The notes: generated by a model not told the origin, from the letters alone. Counted from the first letter of the stretch, positions 11,490 through 23,102 are shown. The stretch: 64,000 bases of DNA from Hsuehochloa calcarea (GCA_036346395.1 CM070615.1:5337534-5401533), one strand, 5' to 3'. Numbers and translations: made by a program.

Positions 11490-14174
11490 TGTCGGCGCCC
11501 CGGGTATCACACAACTCCGAGACCCTCTGTGCATACCAAGCTAGTCCCATGATCAGTAGCTAGCTCGCACAGTTGCAACAATGATGTTATCATAACCATT
11601 CAACAACGAACTAATGAAGCAGACAAAGTAATATTAGTTAACAGCAAAAGACCTTATGGTCAAGTTCTTACAAAAGTCGCCTCACAGGCTTAGCAATAAT
11701 GAGTTCTTGCAATGAAATCCAAAATACGTGGAGCCCAATCGACATGCCCACAGGCAATCGAGTGGAGGACGTGACCTAGTTCGGGAAGTCTTCAAAGTAG
11801 CCTTCCTCGTAAAACTCAACATTTCCTGATTCTTCTGCTGGGACTTATCAACAAAGGGCATAAAGCCGTGAGTACATAAAGTACTCAGCAAGTTGTAGAG
11901 AAATGTTTGCACATAGTATTCATGCAAGGCTTAAGCAAGGATGGCTTTATGGTTAATTTGCAGAAAGCAAGTTTAACAGTAAATACAATAATTAGATTGA
12001 AGAGCAGGTGTTTAAAAGAATAATACATAAATAACCAAGTTCTTTGAAACAAATAGTGAACCTCCCGTTCACTTTCCAACCAATCCAACCAAACCTTTCC
12101 ATCGAACCAATACCATATTTTTTAAAATGCTACCCCTTGCGTGAAAGAATCCAGGCATATCCATAACCGGGGACACGGCTATTTGAATAGATTTTAACAC
12201 TCTGCAGAGGTTGTACAGCTTTACCCACAAGAGATAAATCACTCGTACTGTCTGCTCACACACTTCCGAGGTGTGCGACTAAGTGATTATCACAAGACCT
12301 TTACAAAGGTCCATTTTGCTTCGGTTCTGCTAGCTAAGGTTTCGTCCTCACGGCCCCCTCTTGCGCCTTTCCCATCCAAAACAGAATCGACTCAAAACTT
12401 CCCTAATTAGTTGGCCAGGTCCACCCCATAATGGACTTGTGGTTGCACGATGTGACCCAGACCAATGGCGTACAAGGTTAAGTCCTTAGTTGGCTGCTCA
12501 AACGAGACTTTCCGCTTCCCAGTGTGCCTCACGCACCCACCTTCACCACCGCCCACAAGCCCGAGCATAAATCATTTTTGGTTCATTCCCGGCCAAATGG
12601 CAATCCCTGCCATGGCTCAACACATTTTAATTATAATGGCCTCACACCACAATTCCTTAGTATCATTAGTCGAATTTCATTAATTCTGTAAATATGATCG
12701 TGAGTCCCTCGGATAACTAAAGCGAGACTAAGCAAATATACGCACCCAAGTTGGTAATACAATTATGTCCAACTAGTATTAACCATCCTATGGTGTTCAT
12801 GGATATATGTCATTCAAGGAGACATTTCATTTTCAATTTATCAAGGAGAAATAATGGCAATTTGGTAATTATCTATTCCCAAAATCATTTCTAATAAAAC
12901 TAGCCATGCATGATAATTTAAAACAATATACATTTGTAAAATGGGTACAACATGATCAAAGGCCTACGACTTGCCTTCGTTGACGAGGAGCGGGTCTTCG
13001 GTCGTCGGGTCGATGAAACCTTCCGAAACGCTGGAATCTACACGTGCGAAAAGAGCACAAATAAATAAAACAGCACCAAATGAACTCCAAAAATTGCAAA
13101 ACCAGAACCAAATGAAAGGGGCTGATTTTATATGAATATATAAATTTGGATCACCCAAATTGGGGTTCGGATGAGAAAGTTATGGCCAAATGAAGTTTCA
13201 AATCACATGAAATGATAAAATTAGGGTTTTTATGATTTTCTTAATTTTCTGGATTTATTTTTCTACTGAAAAACCCAGAAAATAAATCACGCCATCGCTG
13301 GCGAAATCACGACGCCAAACACGGCGAGCAGGAGCGGCGAGCACGGAACCGAAGGCTCGCCGGCTTCGGAGGCGCTCGGGGAGGAAGGAGCGCACCAGAC
13401 GGCCGGCGGCTCAAGGTGGTGGCGGTGGTTGACGGACCGAGAAAAGCCGGCGGCGCAAATGGCGACGGCGACGGCAGCCTAATGGGAGAAGGGGAAAGCG
13501 GGAGCCGAGGCGAGAGGGAGGAAGAGAGCGCGGAGAAGGGGAGGGAAAGAGGCGAGCCAAGACGCTCCTTTAATAGGGCGGAGGTCACGGCGAGGGCGCG
13601 CACGAGGAGGTCACGGCGGAGGAGAGAGGCGCGCGGGTCGGCGAGGCTTTGGGCGAGGCGCCGGGCGAGAGAGAAAGGTGCGAGGCCGAGGCGGGATAAG
13701 GCGGATAGGCGGTGGGCGGGACCGAGGCGGCTTGCGAGATTCGCATGCCCACAACAAATGAAAGGGGATTTTCTGGGATTTTTTATTTTTAGAAATACAA
13801 ACAATTGAAAAGGCTTTTTAGAAAATAGCAAATAGAGTCCAAAAATTCCTTGAATTAGTCTGGACTTAATAAAAAATACTTTCAACTTTAATTTTTCTTT
13901 TTATTTTGCAAACAAATTAAATTTTTAATTTCTGAAAAAAAGAAAAACCATTTCTAAAATCCAATAAATCCAAGGGAACACTTAAAATAATACTTTTGAT
14001 TTTAAATACCAGAAAACTCAATTAAACCAACCTTAATTTAATTGAAGTTTGATTAATTCATATTAAACTGCAAATTGATTCTGAAATTCCCAATTATGCT
14101 TTTAGCAATTAAAAGCAAATGGCTCTCTTTTAAAATTTTGAAAATAAAAAACTCTGAAAAAACGGGATGCTACA
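11490..14174 (-). repeat. 5' LTR of the gypsy element
   Basis: About 2.69 kb with TG...CA ends: on the minus strand it begins TGTAGCATCCCG at 14174 and ends CGCCGACA at 11490. The inner edge is set by the primer-binding site, the outer edge by similarity to the 3' LTR. It has no insertion at the site where the partner carries a 1.77-kb LTR, so it serves as the empty-site reference. A GC-rich block (13280-13750) is shortened relative to the partner. Confidence 0.85.
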
Positions 14175-14175
14175 G

Positions 14176-14284
14176 TGTTAGACATGTCTCTTTTATAGGA
14201 TATTATTTGCATATTTACGTACACCCGTAATATGTTTATATTAGCCTTTGGCCTATTGGAATAGATCAAGAGTTAATTCCAACA
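14176..14284 (+). repeat. Short Copia-like LTR remnant (TGTTAG...CCAACA)
   Basis: A 109-bp stretch starts TGTTAGACATG and ends TTAATTCCAACA, the end sequences of short Copia LTRs such as those at 30248 and 39455. No primer-binding site or coding sequence adjoins it. Its left edge abuts the gypsy LTR end at 14174, so the gypsy element probably inserted at or beside it and the original left flank is lost. No target duplication is visible. Confidence 0.45.
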
Positions 14285-15382
14285 TCTCCTTCCAACCAGC
14301 CTCGAAAACCTTCTGTCTGGGCCTCGAAAACCTTCTGTCTGGCAGGGTTTTTGTGTTAATGCCTACAAACTGGCCAGAAACCCAAACAAAATAACAGGGC
14401 ACCAGGCTATAATATTCTTCATTTTCGTATAATACAATGAAAAAGAAATGACTTACTAAGTACGAACAAAGATTTTAGTTCATCCCTGGTAGCCAAATTG
14501 TAGTCCTTACTGGCAAATCTAGAAGACTATAACTAGTAGTTACCATAACATTTGTGAGAAAGGTGATTGTAAATTCCTTCATCCAAATAGCTTGTACAGA
14601 TCTTCTACATTTGTCATTCATAAGGAAACTAAAAATGGACATCCAGTGGATTGAAGTACACTACATTGTTTATGATCTGTCCATTTAGGAAACTCATTGA
14701 ACCATCCATCTGGCTTTAGTCTGCTACTGCTGAATTTGTTCGTGTAACAACTGCTGTGTTCTGTGGAATTAAGGGCAACATCAGCAGAAGATTCCAACCT
14801 GCTGAACTGATGATGAGTCGTTCAGTCATCCCTTTGTGCACTTACTCCCGCAGAGTCTGCATATTTGTCCATGTGAAGCTTCCAAACTGCACTCTTCATT
14901 CCGTTGGAGGATGGAGAGATTCTTTGCTCCCATTTTGCTCGACTTTGCAGTGTGATTTTGATTTCCACCGGAAAGATTCAGACTTTGTGTTGTATATGTA
15001 TCTGGCGTGTTGTCGTATATATGATAACATGAATGAGAGCAAACCATTTTTTGTCGCAGAGAGAATGCATGGGTCATGAAGGTAAACCATTTTTTGTTGA
15101 ATGCAGCTGCTCTCTTTTCAGTTTGAGAGGCCCTTTCAATCAAAGTAGTGAATGCTGGAATTTCCTCCTATCCATGAACTCCACAATGTTCAGCTGTTAA
15201 TATTGAGGCGCAAAACATGAGAGAAATATAATACTGCAGGGCACTATTGTTTATAGTTTGTATTTTGCGTCTGTTTTTTTTTTTGAGCATTTGCGCGACA
15301 TTAGTTTTGCGTTCTTGATGCGGTGAGTGTAATAAACCAAGTCAAATGCGGTGAGTGTAATCTCATATTTTGTTTTTGTTTT
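14285..15382. other. Intergenic stretch, no gene supported
   Basis: It contains a 24-bp tandem duplication (CCTCGAAAACCTTCTGTCTGG twice, about 14302-14343). Two opposing open frames of about 105 codons (14756-15079 + and 14826-15143 -) have no recognisable domain, and neither has a convincing start. On the minus strand a GTAAGT near 14850 and an open run after it leave room for a 3'-terminal exon of an unknown gene, but I could not extend it. The short sequence GAGTGTAATAAACCAAGTCAAATG at about 15328 recurs at 16071. Confidence 0.4.
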
Positions 15383-15921
15383 TGTTCAACCTCTCAAAGT
15401 ACATGTTAGATTTGGAATCATGTGATGGAAATATGAGTTATTAAGATTTTCAAGAATAATTACAGTGATTAAGAACAAAAATTATATAAATAATTTATTG
15501 TAACTCATGTATAATGAAGTTGTAAATATACTAAATTTGACTATTTTGGGTTAAAAAAACAATCAAATCTTGTATAAACGGACCCTAAAAATAAACACCA
15601 TGGAAGCCTACAACAAGCGTCGGCAAGGAACGAGGACGAAGACATGTACAGTTAAAACCAACACCATTAAAAAAAACTCCATTTAGCCGGGGTTAAAACA
15701 AAGCAAAGGCTGGCTTATCTAGCTAGTCTTCTGTTTTTTACCTACGTGCTTGACTAGCTACTCCAAATAAACAACAAAAACCAACCAATCCTTGGTGTGT
15801 AAACATCCAGAGTATGTAATGTAAGCTGTCAATTTCTCTGAATATAGTAAGATCCAAAAAACACTATATAAACGACAGGGAAACCTTAGTAGCCGCTTGT
15901 CACAAGCCTACACACACAGAG

Positions 15922-15968
<47 letters not shown>

Positions 15969-16072
15969 AAGCAGAAGCGACGGCAAGGGTTGTTGTGTCC
16001 GGTTGCCTTGTTGGCGTCCCCGCCGTCGTCATGCGTCGTTGAGGCGACGGCAAGGGCACCCAGGGCCGGCGA
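15383..16072 (+). pseudogene. Promoter copy 1 plus truncated first exon of the citrate-binding-like gene
   Basis: Bases 15590-15900 are nearly identical to 23160-23480, the promoter of the intact gene, including the TATA box TATAAA (15867-15872 here, 23442-23447 there). Downstream the 5' leader has expanded into a (GA)n run (15931-15963). A deletion then removes the start codon and the first codons, leaving sequence equivalent to the signal-peptide end (LVALLASPPSS-like) up to the Ala-rich junction. Similarity stops at 16072, about 110 bases into the coding sequence. No ATG in the correct frame remains. It is a broken gene duplicate that may still have a working core promoter. Confidence 0.82.
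15931..15963. repeat. (GA)n microsatellite in the 5' leader of promoter copy 1
   Basis: About 16 uninterrupted GA units. The intact gene has a shorter, interrupted GA run at the same place (about 23511-23529), so the tract expanded after duplication or contracted in the gene. Confidence 0.9.
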
Positions 16073-16473
16073 GTGTAATAAACAAAGTCAAATGTAGTAT
16101 TAGTTTACTGAAGGCCGGCAGGAATTTGGCACAACTTTACGAAGCAAGCTAAAGATGGTCAGAATAGTTGGGATTTGGTATCATTTTGAATACTGATATA
16201 GTTTCTGAGGTCACACCTTGACAATTAATGTCTATAAAAATATATTATTTTAAATAAAAATAACTATACATGCATTATGAAAGTATTTCACGATGAATCT
16301 TATATATTAGCTTCTCGTGGGATCATGTGAGCTGTGAACGGCAGCTTGAGTTGCTCGATCGTCCTGTGTGGTTACCCATCAAATCTTGTTTCACCGCTCG
16401 CCGTCAACACCCGGATTAATTAAGTTGCCGTGCTCAATAAACTAAACAAAAATAAAGTTGTCGTGCACGTTCA
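16073..16473. other. Intergenic stretch between promoter copy 1 and the CACTA element
   Basis: AT-rich sequence with no open frame of note. It begins with GAGTGTAATAAACAAAGTCAAATG, a near repeat of 15328-15352, directly at the truncation point of the pseudogene. The last three bases, TCA (16471-16473), are the left target duplication of the CACTA element. Confidence 0.5.
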
Positions 16474-17957
16474 CACTACTACAAAACAGGTCATAGAAGA
16501 CCGTCTGTGATAAAATAATCACAAACGGTTTCAAGACGAACCGTCTGTGATATATCACTATCACAGACGGTTTCCAAGACGAACCGTCTGTGATATGTAG
16601 ATATCACAAACGGTTCTAACCATTTAACCGCTCGTGATACCAAGAATATCACGCATTTGTTCGCCGATTTCAAGATTTAACCGCCCGTGATATGTCACTA
16701 TCACGAGCGGTTTCAAATATGTCACTATCACGCACGGTTCTAGAGAACCGCTCGTGATATAGATATCACTGAGCGGTTCTAACCACGAACCGTCTGTGAT
16801 ACCAAGAATATCACAGACGGTTGGTATCACAGACGGTTCGTGGTTAGAACCGCGAACCGTCTGTGATACCGAGAATATCACAGACGATTCCAACCACGAA
16901 CCGTCTGTGATGAGTATCTCATCACAGACGGTTCTAGTTGGAACCGTCTGTGATTTTAGGGTTCGTAGTTGGAACCCGTCTGTGATGAGTATTGGTTGCC
17001 ATGGTAAATTCAAAGAGTAAGGAAAAATTCAAGCCATGGTAAATTCGAAGAGTAAGGAAAAATTCAAACCATGGTAAAACCCTAAAATCACAGACGGTTC
17101 TAACCACGAACCGTCTGTGATGAGATACTCATCACATACGGTTTTTGTATAAAACCGTCTGTGATACTTTTATTTCGTTAGGTGGGAAAACAAAAATTTG
17201 CACCTAATGACGGGCTCCCGAAAATCTCTCTATATTAACAGAGTCATTCATCTCCCCCTTTGCCATCTCCATCTCCTCCTTTGCCATCTACATCTCCTCC
17301 TCTGCCATTTCTCCTCCTCTGCCATTCTCCTCTGTCCTCCCCTGAGCTCGTCACCCGCGGCCTCCTCCTCCACCTCCTCTACCTCGCCCCAGCCTCGTCG
17401 TCGCCGGCCTCCCACGACCTCACTCTCTCTACTCCCCCCTTTTGCTCTGTGATGTAGATTACTACTGTGATGTGTTAGTGCTCTGTGAATGGATTGAGTT
17501 GATGCTACTGTGATGTGGGTGATGCATGCCGTGTTGTTTTTAGTGCTCTGTGAATGGATTGAGTTGATGCTACTGTGATGCTATGGCTATTGTGGGAAAG
17601 CTAGCGAAATCCGAAAATCAATATCAGATTCATTCGCGAGGCTCGGGAGGCTCCAGACGAAGTGAAAATCCGTTTTCGTTTTTTTTTGTCATAGGAAAAA
17701 CTATCACAGACGGTTCTTTTTTAGAATCGTCTGTGAAAATAGACTATCACAGACGGTTCGTGAATAGAACCGTCTGTGATAGCATTTTTCACAGACGGGT
17801 TTGTGAATAGAATCGTCTATGATAGCATTTTTCATAGACGGTTAAAAAACCATCTGTGATGACCTCGTGTTATCACAGATACAAAAATTCAGACGATTCA
17901 AAAACCGTATGTGATAATAGTTTAGAACCGTCTGTGATGAGTTTTTCTATAGTAATA
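16474..17957. mobile_element. Non-autonomous CACTA transposon (about 1.48 kb)
   Basis: The left end is CACTACTACAAAACAGG, the classical CACTA terminal repeat. The right end (TTTTTCTATAGTAATA) is a decayed inverse of it. TCA flanks both sides (16471-16473 and 17958-17960), the 3-bp duplication expected of the superfamily. Both subterminal regions hold many copies of TCACAGACGGTT and its inverse AACCGTCTGTGA, often paired as palindromes (16490-17165 and 17700-17945). The middle has a CT-rich leader-like block (17240-17445) and a 40-bp tandem duplication (about 17474-17580). There is no transposase, so movement would depend on an enzyme from elsewhere. Confidence 0.9.
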
Positions 17958-18128
17958 TCAGAGGGCACGCATGCTGCACTCGATCGATCACCGTGCACGA
18001 AGAATCTTCAAAACTCGTCATCGATCCATGTGAACTAGACTAGATACGCTCTCATGTTCACGTCCCTATTCCATTACCGTGCGGGCGACGACTGTACACT
18101 CACCATTTATCACGTTGTTACATCTTTA

Positions 18129-18500
18129 TGGTGCTATCCGTGCTACCTCTCTTCGAAAAATGGTATAAATTATCATAAAAAAATTCTGAAAATTTTGGTT
18201 AGGTAGGGTATGGTACTGTCTAGCATCCTACAAAAATTAAATTGAAACTACAACGTATATCCGAAAAAAAAAGATGAACTGCAGTGAACAGTTACCTAAC
18301 TTTTTATTTTATTTTTTAATTTCGGATTTCCTTTTCGGCAAACTTTGCCTTTTTTTTGTTTCTTGATGTGTATACATAATTTAGATTTGAAATTTTGTAG
18401 CATGATATATTGATTTGTGTCAACGTTATCAATTTTTATTCAAAAATTTTCATGACTATTACATTACTTTTTGAAGAGAGGTAGCACAGTTAGCATTGCA
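18129..18500. mobile_element. MITE-like element with inverted terminal repeats
   Basis: About 370 bp, AT-rich and non-coding, with inverted ends of about 28 bases: GTGCTACCTCTCTTCGAAAAA at 18140 is answered by TTTTTGAAGAGAGGTAGCAC ending at 18487, with weaker pairing continuing outward. The superfamily is unclear and no certain target duplication is seen. The whole could fold as a hairpin. Confidence 0.6.
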
Positions 18501-18833
18501 AGGGTAGTAGCACTATATATGTTCTCATTTATTATGCTATCTCTGTGTGTGTGCGTGGGCGTGTAAAAATGACACTGGGAGAACATTGTTTTTTTTGGTA
18601 TTTGAGAGCTTACTCCTGTAGGTGATTTCAGGGCACAAAAATAACGGTTTTGTTAAACAATAGTCGATTGTTTTCTTTTATTTAAATAGTTAAATTTTTA
18701 TTCGTCCGATATGCTTTGAGATTTGCACTTCTTCCCATCCGATGAATTAGTTTGAATTTATTATTATTATTTTCTTTGGAATATAATGGGTTCACTACAT
18801 TGCCCTATTTTGTTGATATATAATTTTATTTTT
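18501..18833. other. AT-rich intergenic stretch
   Basis: No open frame or recognised element is seen. It ends where the repeat shared with promoter copy 1 begins. Confidence 0.4.
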
Positions 18834-19252
18834 GCTCAACCTCCCAAAATACATGTTAGATTTTGAATCATGTGATGGAAATATGAGTTATTAAGACTTT
18901 CAAAAATAATTACAGTGACCGAGAACAAGAATTACATAAATAATTTACTATAATTTATATACAATAAAGCTATAAATAAACTATAATTTAACTATTTTGG
19001 ACTAAGAAAACAAACGAATTTTGTACTGACGGACCCCAAAAATAAGCACCATGGAAGCCTAACGAGCTTTGGCAAGGAACGAGGACGAAGACATGTACAG
19101 TTAAAACCAACACCATTACAAAAAAAACTCCATTTAGCCGGGGTTAAAACAAAGCAAAGGCTGGCTTATCTAGCTAGTCTTTTGTTTTTTACCTACGTGC
19201 TTGACTAGCTACTCCAAATAAACAACAAAAACCAACCAATCCTTGGTGTGTA
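18834..19252 (+). repeat. Promoter copy 2 of the citrate-binding-like gene (upstream half only)
   Basis: It matches 15383-15808 (copy 1) and, from 19030, also 23160-23378 (copy 3). The similarity stops at TGGTGTGTAA (19252). The intact promoter continues there with the segment holding the TATA box, but here it is replaced by the truncated end of a CACTA element. It therefore lacks a core promoter and coding sequence. Confidence 0.82.
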
Positions 19253-19336
19253 ACCCGTTTGACCGATTTACCACTGGTCCATGACACGTGATGTGTTTCC
19301 ATGTTAACATCAAATTATAATGGAATATATACATGC

Positions 19337-22300
19337 TTAATTGAAATATAGTCCTTCACGATGATCGACGCGCATATAGCTAGCTTCCTCACTGGGTTCT
19401 TCCTCCAGTCTGATGCCGTCTCCGAAAGGAGGCAACTCGTCAAATTGATTGTACTCTTCCTCATCCACGACATTCTCAACTCCGACAATCCTTCTTTTCC
19501 CATGAAGAACTACGTGGCGGTTCTTATTTGCTGGGTCCGTTACATAAAAAACTTGAATAACTTGCTTAGCGAGTACAAATGGTTCGTCCTTGTATCCGAC
19601 ACGTTTGAGGTCCACAGTAGTGACGCCGTACTTGTCGACCTTCAAGCCCTGCGAAAGTTTAACCCAATGACATCGAAACAGGGGGATCTTGAAAAGTACA
19701 TAGTCAAGCTCCTAAATCTCCTCTACGAACCCATAGTACGAGTTCAACCCGCGTGCCCCCGCGGTATTGATCCCCTCGTGAAATGCATCTATGCGAACAC
19801 CGCTGTTCTGGACTGTGCTCTTCCTATCCTGAGCTGCCGTATAAAACGTGTACCTATTTATGTCGTATCCTTGCCATGTCACAATTACAAATTTTGGTCC
19901 TTTGGCCAACCATAGCAGCGTGTCATCACTTGATGGCCTTCCAGTGAATCACATCTTTAACCATTCGTTGAACCGACGGTTGTGCTCTCTCGTTATCCAA
20001 ACTTCCGACCGGTCTGGATTCTGTTGGCGTACCATGTCTTTGTGCTCGTCGATGTACGAGGACACTTGGGTCATGTGTTGCAAGACCGTGAAATGGGCAT
20101 GCGCGTATATATCTAGATCGGGAGTGATTGCTTTCCTCCCGATGGTCCCGATACCCTCCAGTCTCCCCTTGTGATGAGATAGAGGCACACCTATCGGTTC
20201 CACCTGAGCCATGTAGTCCACGCAGAACTTAATGACCTCTTCGGTTGCATAACCTTCGATGATACTGCCCTCCGGCCAAGATCGATTCTGTACGTAGGAC
20301 TTCATAATTCCCATGTATCTCTCGAAAGGGTACATATGACGTAGGAACACAGGGCCGCATATCTTTATCTCTTTCACAAGGTGAACAATGAGATGGACCA
20401 TGATATCAAAAAAAGACGGAGGGAAATACATCTCAAGATGACATAGAGTCGTCACCACCTCGGCCTACAGAGCGTTGAGTCCTTTGGGATCGATGACCTT
20501 CTGAGCAATTGAGTTAAAGAAATAACACAACCTAAAGATTACCACTCGGACCTTGTTTGGCAAGATACTCCTAATTGCAACAGGAAGCATCTGTGTCATC
20601 AGCACATGACAATCATGAGACTTCATACCAATTAATTTTAAATCTTTCATGGAAACAAGTTTCTTAATATTGGCGGAGTAACCGGACGGAACTTTCACAC
20701 CATGCAAACTTTGACACAGTTTATTTCTCTCGGCTTTGGACAAAGTGTAGTAAGCTGGGGGAAGATACGTTCGTCCTTTATCGGTCTCTTTCCGTGCTAA
20801 CTCGGTTCTTATATTCATATCAACCAAGTCACGCCGTGCGTTAACACCGTCTTTTGTTTTGCCACTAATGTTCAGTAAGAGACCAATCAAGCTATCACAT
20901 ACATTCTTCTCCACGTGCATGACGTCGATGCAGTGGCGAACTTCTAAGTGCTCCTAATAAGGTAAGTACCAAAAAATTGACCGCTTCTTCCAGATGTTTT
21001 TCTGAGGGGTCCTTAATTTACGTCCCTTTCCAAGCACAACATCGATATCCTTAACCATATCATAGACCTCTTTCCCTCTAAAAGCCCTTGGAGCTGAATC
21101 GTCCTCCTTATTTCCGTCGAATTGTTTCTTCATCTTGCGGTATGGGTGAATCCTAGGAAGGAACCTACGGTGACGCATATATATAGTTTTGCGTGAGTTG
21201 TTCAGCCATACACTCTCGGTACCATCTAAGCAGTGCGGACAAGCTTTGACTCCTTTTGTACTGAACCCCGACAGGTTACCAAGGGCAGGAAAATCATTGA
21301 TGGTGCAGAATAACATGGCGCGTAAAGTGAAGTTCTCTCGTTTGTACGCATCCCATACTTGTACCCCTTCGTTCCAAAGTGTCACAAGATCGTCCAACAA
21401 TGGTGCCAGGTACACATCAATATCGTTCCCAGATTGCTTCGGCCCTTGGATAAGTAGTGACATCAAAATGTATTTCCGCTTCATACACAGCCAAGGAGGA
21501 AGGTTGTACATACATAGATTCACGGGCCAGGTGCTATGTCGGCTGCTCATGTTACCGAAAGGATTCATTCCGTCCGTACTCAACCCTAACCTTATGTTCC
21601 TCGGTTCCGCACCGAACTCTTCGAAGCTCCGATCGAAGTTTATCCACTAGGCAGAATCAGCAGGGTGTCTGAGCTTCCCATCTTTCTTACGCTCCTCCGA
21701 GTGTCAACGCATCAATCTTGCCTCCTTTCAGTTCGCAAATAAACGCTTCAAACGTGGGATCACAGGCAGATACCACAACATCTTAGCAGGAGGTCCTTGC
21801 TTCGCCTTAGCAGTATTCTTACGCTTGTATCGGAATGCTTTGCACACGGGACATGCATGCATGTCTGCATACTCTTTACGGTAGATGATACAATCGTTCG
21901 GATATGCATGTATTCTTTCTACTTCCATTCCCAATGGACAAAGAACCTTCTTAGCTTGGTAGGTCGTGCTAGGCAACATGTTTCCCTCCGGAAGGATGTC
22001 AGCTAAGAGACCTAACAACGCCGTAAAACTCTTGTCAGACCAACCATTGCTTGCCTTCAATTTCAGCAGTTCAAGTACGGTTGACAATCTTGTGTATTCC
22101 GGCTTGCAGCCAAAGGTTTCCCCGAGTCCTCCATTAAGCCCTCGAATTTACAAAACTCTCTCTCACCGTAGTTCCCTTCTGCATCGCGTAGCATCTGATC
22201 CAGATTGTCATCATGCGACCTATCCTCATCAAAAGCACATTCCATACCCTGCATATCGTTGACTTTCTCGGCGATGTCGTCATTCTCGACTTCCTAGATA

Positions 22301-22544
22301 ATCTGCTCTTCACCGTGATCGCTCCAACATGTATATCCTTTTTGAAACCCCTTCGTATTAAGTGAGCTTCGATCTGCGCCGGGTTGTTAAACATTTTCAT
22401 ATTACCGCAATCAATGCATGGACAGTATATAAATTTTATCCCCTTCCTCAACATATCCTGCTCGGCGGCTCTTCTAAAAGCAAACACGCCATTAATATAT
22501 TCTTCACTCATACGGTTCTCAATGTACATCCAGTTTCGGTCCAT
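19337..22544 (-). pseudogene. CACTA TNP2-type transposase (decayed)
   Basis: Read from 22544 down. The N-terminal transposase-associated domain begins MDRNWMYIENRMSEEYINGV with CPCIDCGN (22300-22544). A linker with PNDCIIYRKEYADMHACPVC follows (21728-22087). The Transposase_21/TNP2 core (20954-21650) has STDGMNPFGNMSSRHSTWPV, then IQGPKQSGNDIDVYLAPLLD and HCLDGTESVWLN. The segment MHVEKNVCDSLIGLLLNI (20465-20920) leads into a DUF4218-like region (19949-20458). The end is DUF4216-like (19337-19909) with YGVTTVDLKRVGYKDEPFVLAKQV. At least five frameshifts or stops separate these blocks. The family cuts and pastes CACTA elements. The proposed first acidic residue (TDG) is still present, but no complete product can be made. 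Confidence 0.88.
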
Positions 22545-22624
22545 CTACACATATACGCACCTAACAAATTAATTAGTGTTAAATTATATATTAATAAACC
22601 GCAAGTACCCTTCATAATGACCAA

Positions 22625-22768
22625 ACACATTAGTGATTAGTCTATAGCAAATATTAAGGGTTACAAATCGTTACACATTAGTGATTAGTCTAGAGTAAAA
22701 ATAAAGGGTTACAGATCGTTACACATTAGTGATTAGTCTAGAGTAAAAATAAAGGGTTACAGATCGTT
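22625..22768. repeat. 48-bp tandem repeat, three units, in the 5' part of the CACTA element
   Basis: Units start at 22625, 22673 and 22721, each with ACACATTAGTGATTAGTCTA and later AGGGTTACAGATCGTT. The first unit differs at several bases; the second and third are almost identical, suggesting a recent duplication. It lies between the transposase start and the subterminal repeats, where the element's own promoter would be expected. Confidence 0.88.
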
Positions 22769-23102
22769 ACCCTTCTCTCCAAGGTGGCACAATGTAGGAG
22801 GAGGCAGCAGAGGTGCCGCAATGGGGGAGGAGGAGGCAGGGGTAACAGCTCAAAACGGGGGAGGAGGCAGCAGCAGCAGCAGGGTGGCGGCGCCTCAAAT
22901 GGAATGGAAAGAGGGCATGTCGGGAGCATCTACTTATAATGCTTGTATATCACAGACGAAGAACCGTCTGTGATAAATAAGTATCACAGACGGTTCTTTA
23001 TACGAACCGTCTGTGATACTTCACAGACGGTTCCGAACCGTCTGTGATAATTTTATCACAGACGGTTCCAGAGTGTCTAGTATAACATGTTTTGTAGTAG
23101 TG

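Larger units (their letters stand above)
1..14174 (-). mobile_element. Ty3/gypsy LTR retrotransposon, Tekay/Del-like chromovirus, truncated by window edge
   Basis: A minus-strand element framed by two copies of the same LTR: 11490-14174 (5' LTR) and 1-4144 (3' LTR, entering from outside the window). Between them, read on the minus strand, come a primer-binding site, gag, a zinc-knuckle remnant, protease, reverse transcriptase, RNase H, integrase and a chromodomain-like tail, then a purine tract against the 3' LTR. That domain order plus a chromodomain and LTRs above 2.5 kb fits the Tekay/Del chromovirus lineage; rice Retrosat2 is a family of that kind, but identity with it is not tested. Every coding block has frameshifts or stops and two foreign insertions are present (823-2596 and about 8117-10030), so it is dead. 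The outer target duplication cannot be checked because the left end is missing. Confidence 0.88.
19253..23102 (-). mobile_element. CACTA (En/Spm-like) transposon, autonomous-derived, left end truncated
   Basis: The right end reads TTTGTAGTAGTG at 23102, the inverse of CACTACTACAAAACATG, and is preceded by several TCACAGACGGTT repeats (22950-23070). The body encodes a TNP2-type transposase on the minus strand. The left end has neither terminal repeat nor subterminal repeats. By comparison with the sister element at 56808-62748, similarity runs out near 19300, just after the DUF4216-like region, so this end was lost. The element sits between promoter copies 2 and 3, and its intact end lies 340 bp upstream of the TATA box of the intact gene. 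Confidence 0.85.

Noticed and set aside
14756..15143. Two opposing 105-codon frames as a possible small gene
   Set aside because: They overlap on opposite strands, no motif is recognised, and neither extends through plausible splice sites.
15897..16097. 66-codon frame MSQAYTHRDTHRERERERER
   Set aside because: It translates the (GA)n run and is not in the frame of the parent gene, whose start codon is deleted here.
16490..17165. CRISPR-like array of repeated TCACAGACGGTT units
   Set aside because: Units are short, palindromic, irregularly spaced and in both orientations, as in CACTA subterminal regions; the DNA is plant nuclear.
17198..17457. Frames of 65-84 codons in a CT-rich block as a transposon gene
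   Set aside because: Low complexity; the same kind of block after subterminal repeats at 62760 has unrelated frames, so it is more likely a leader.
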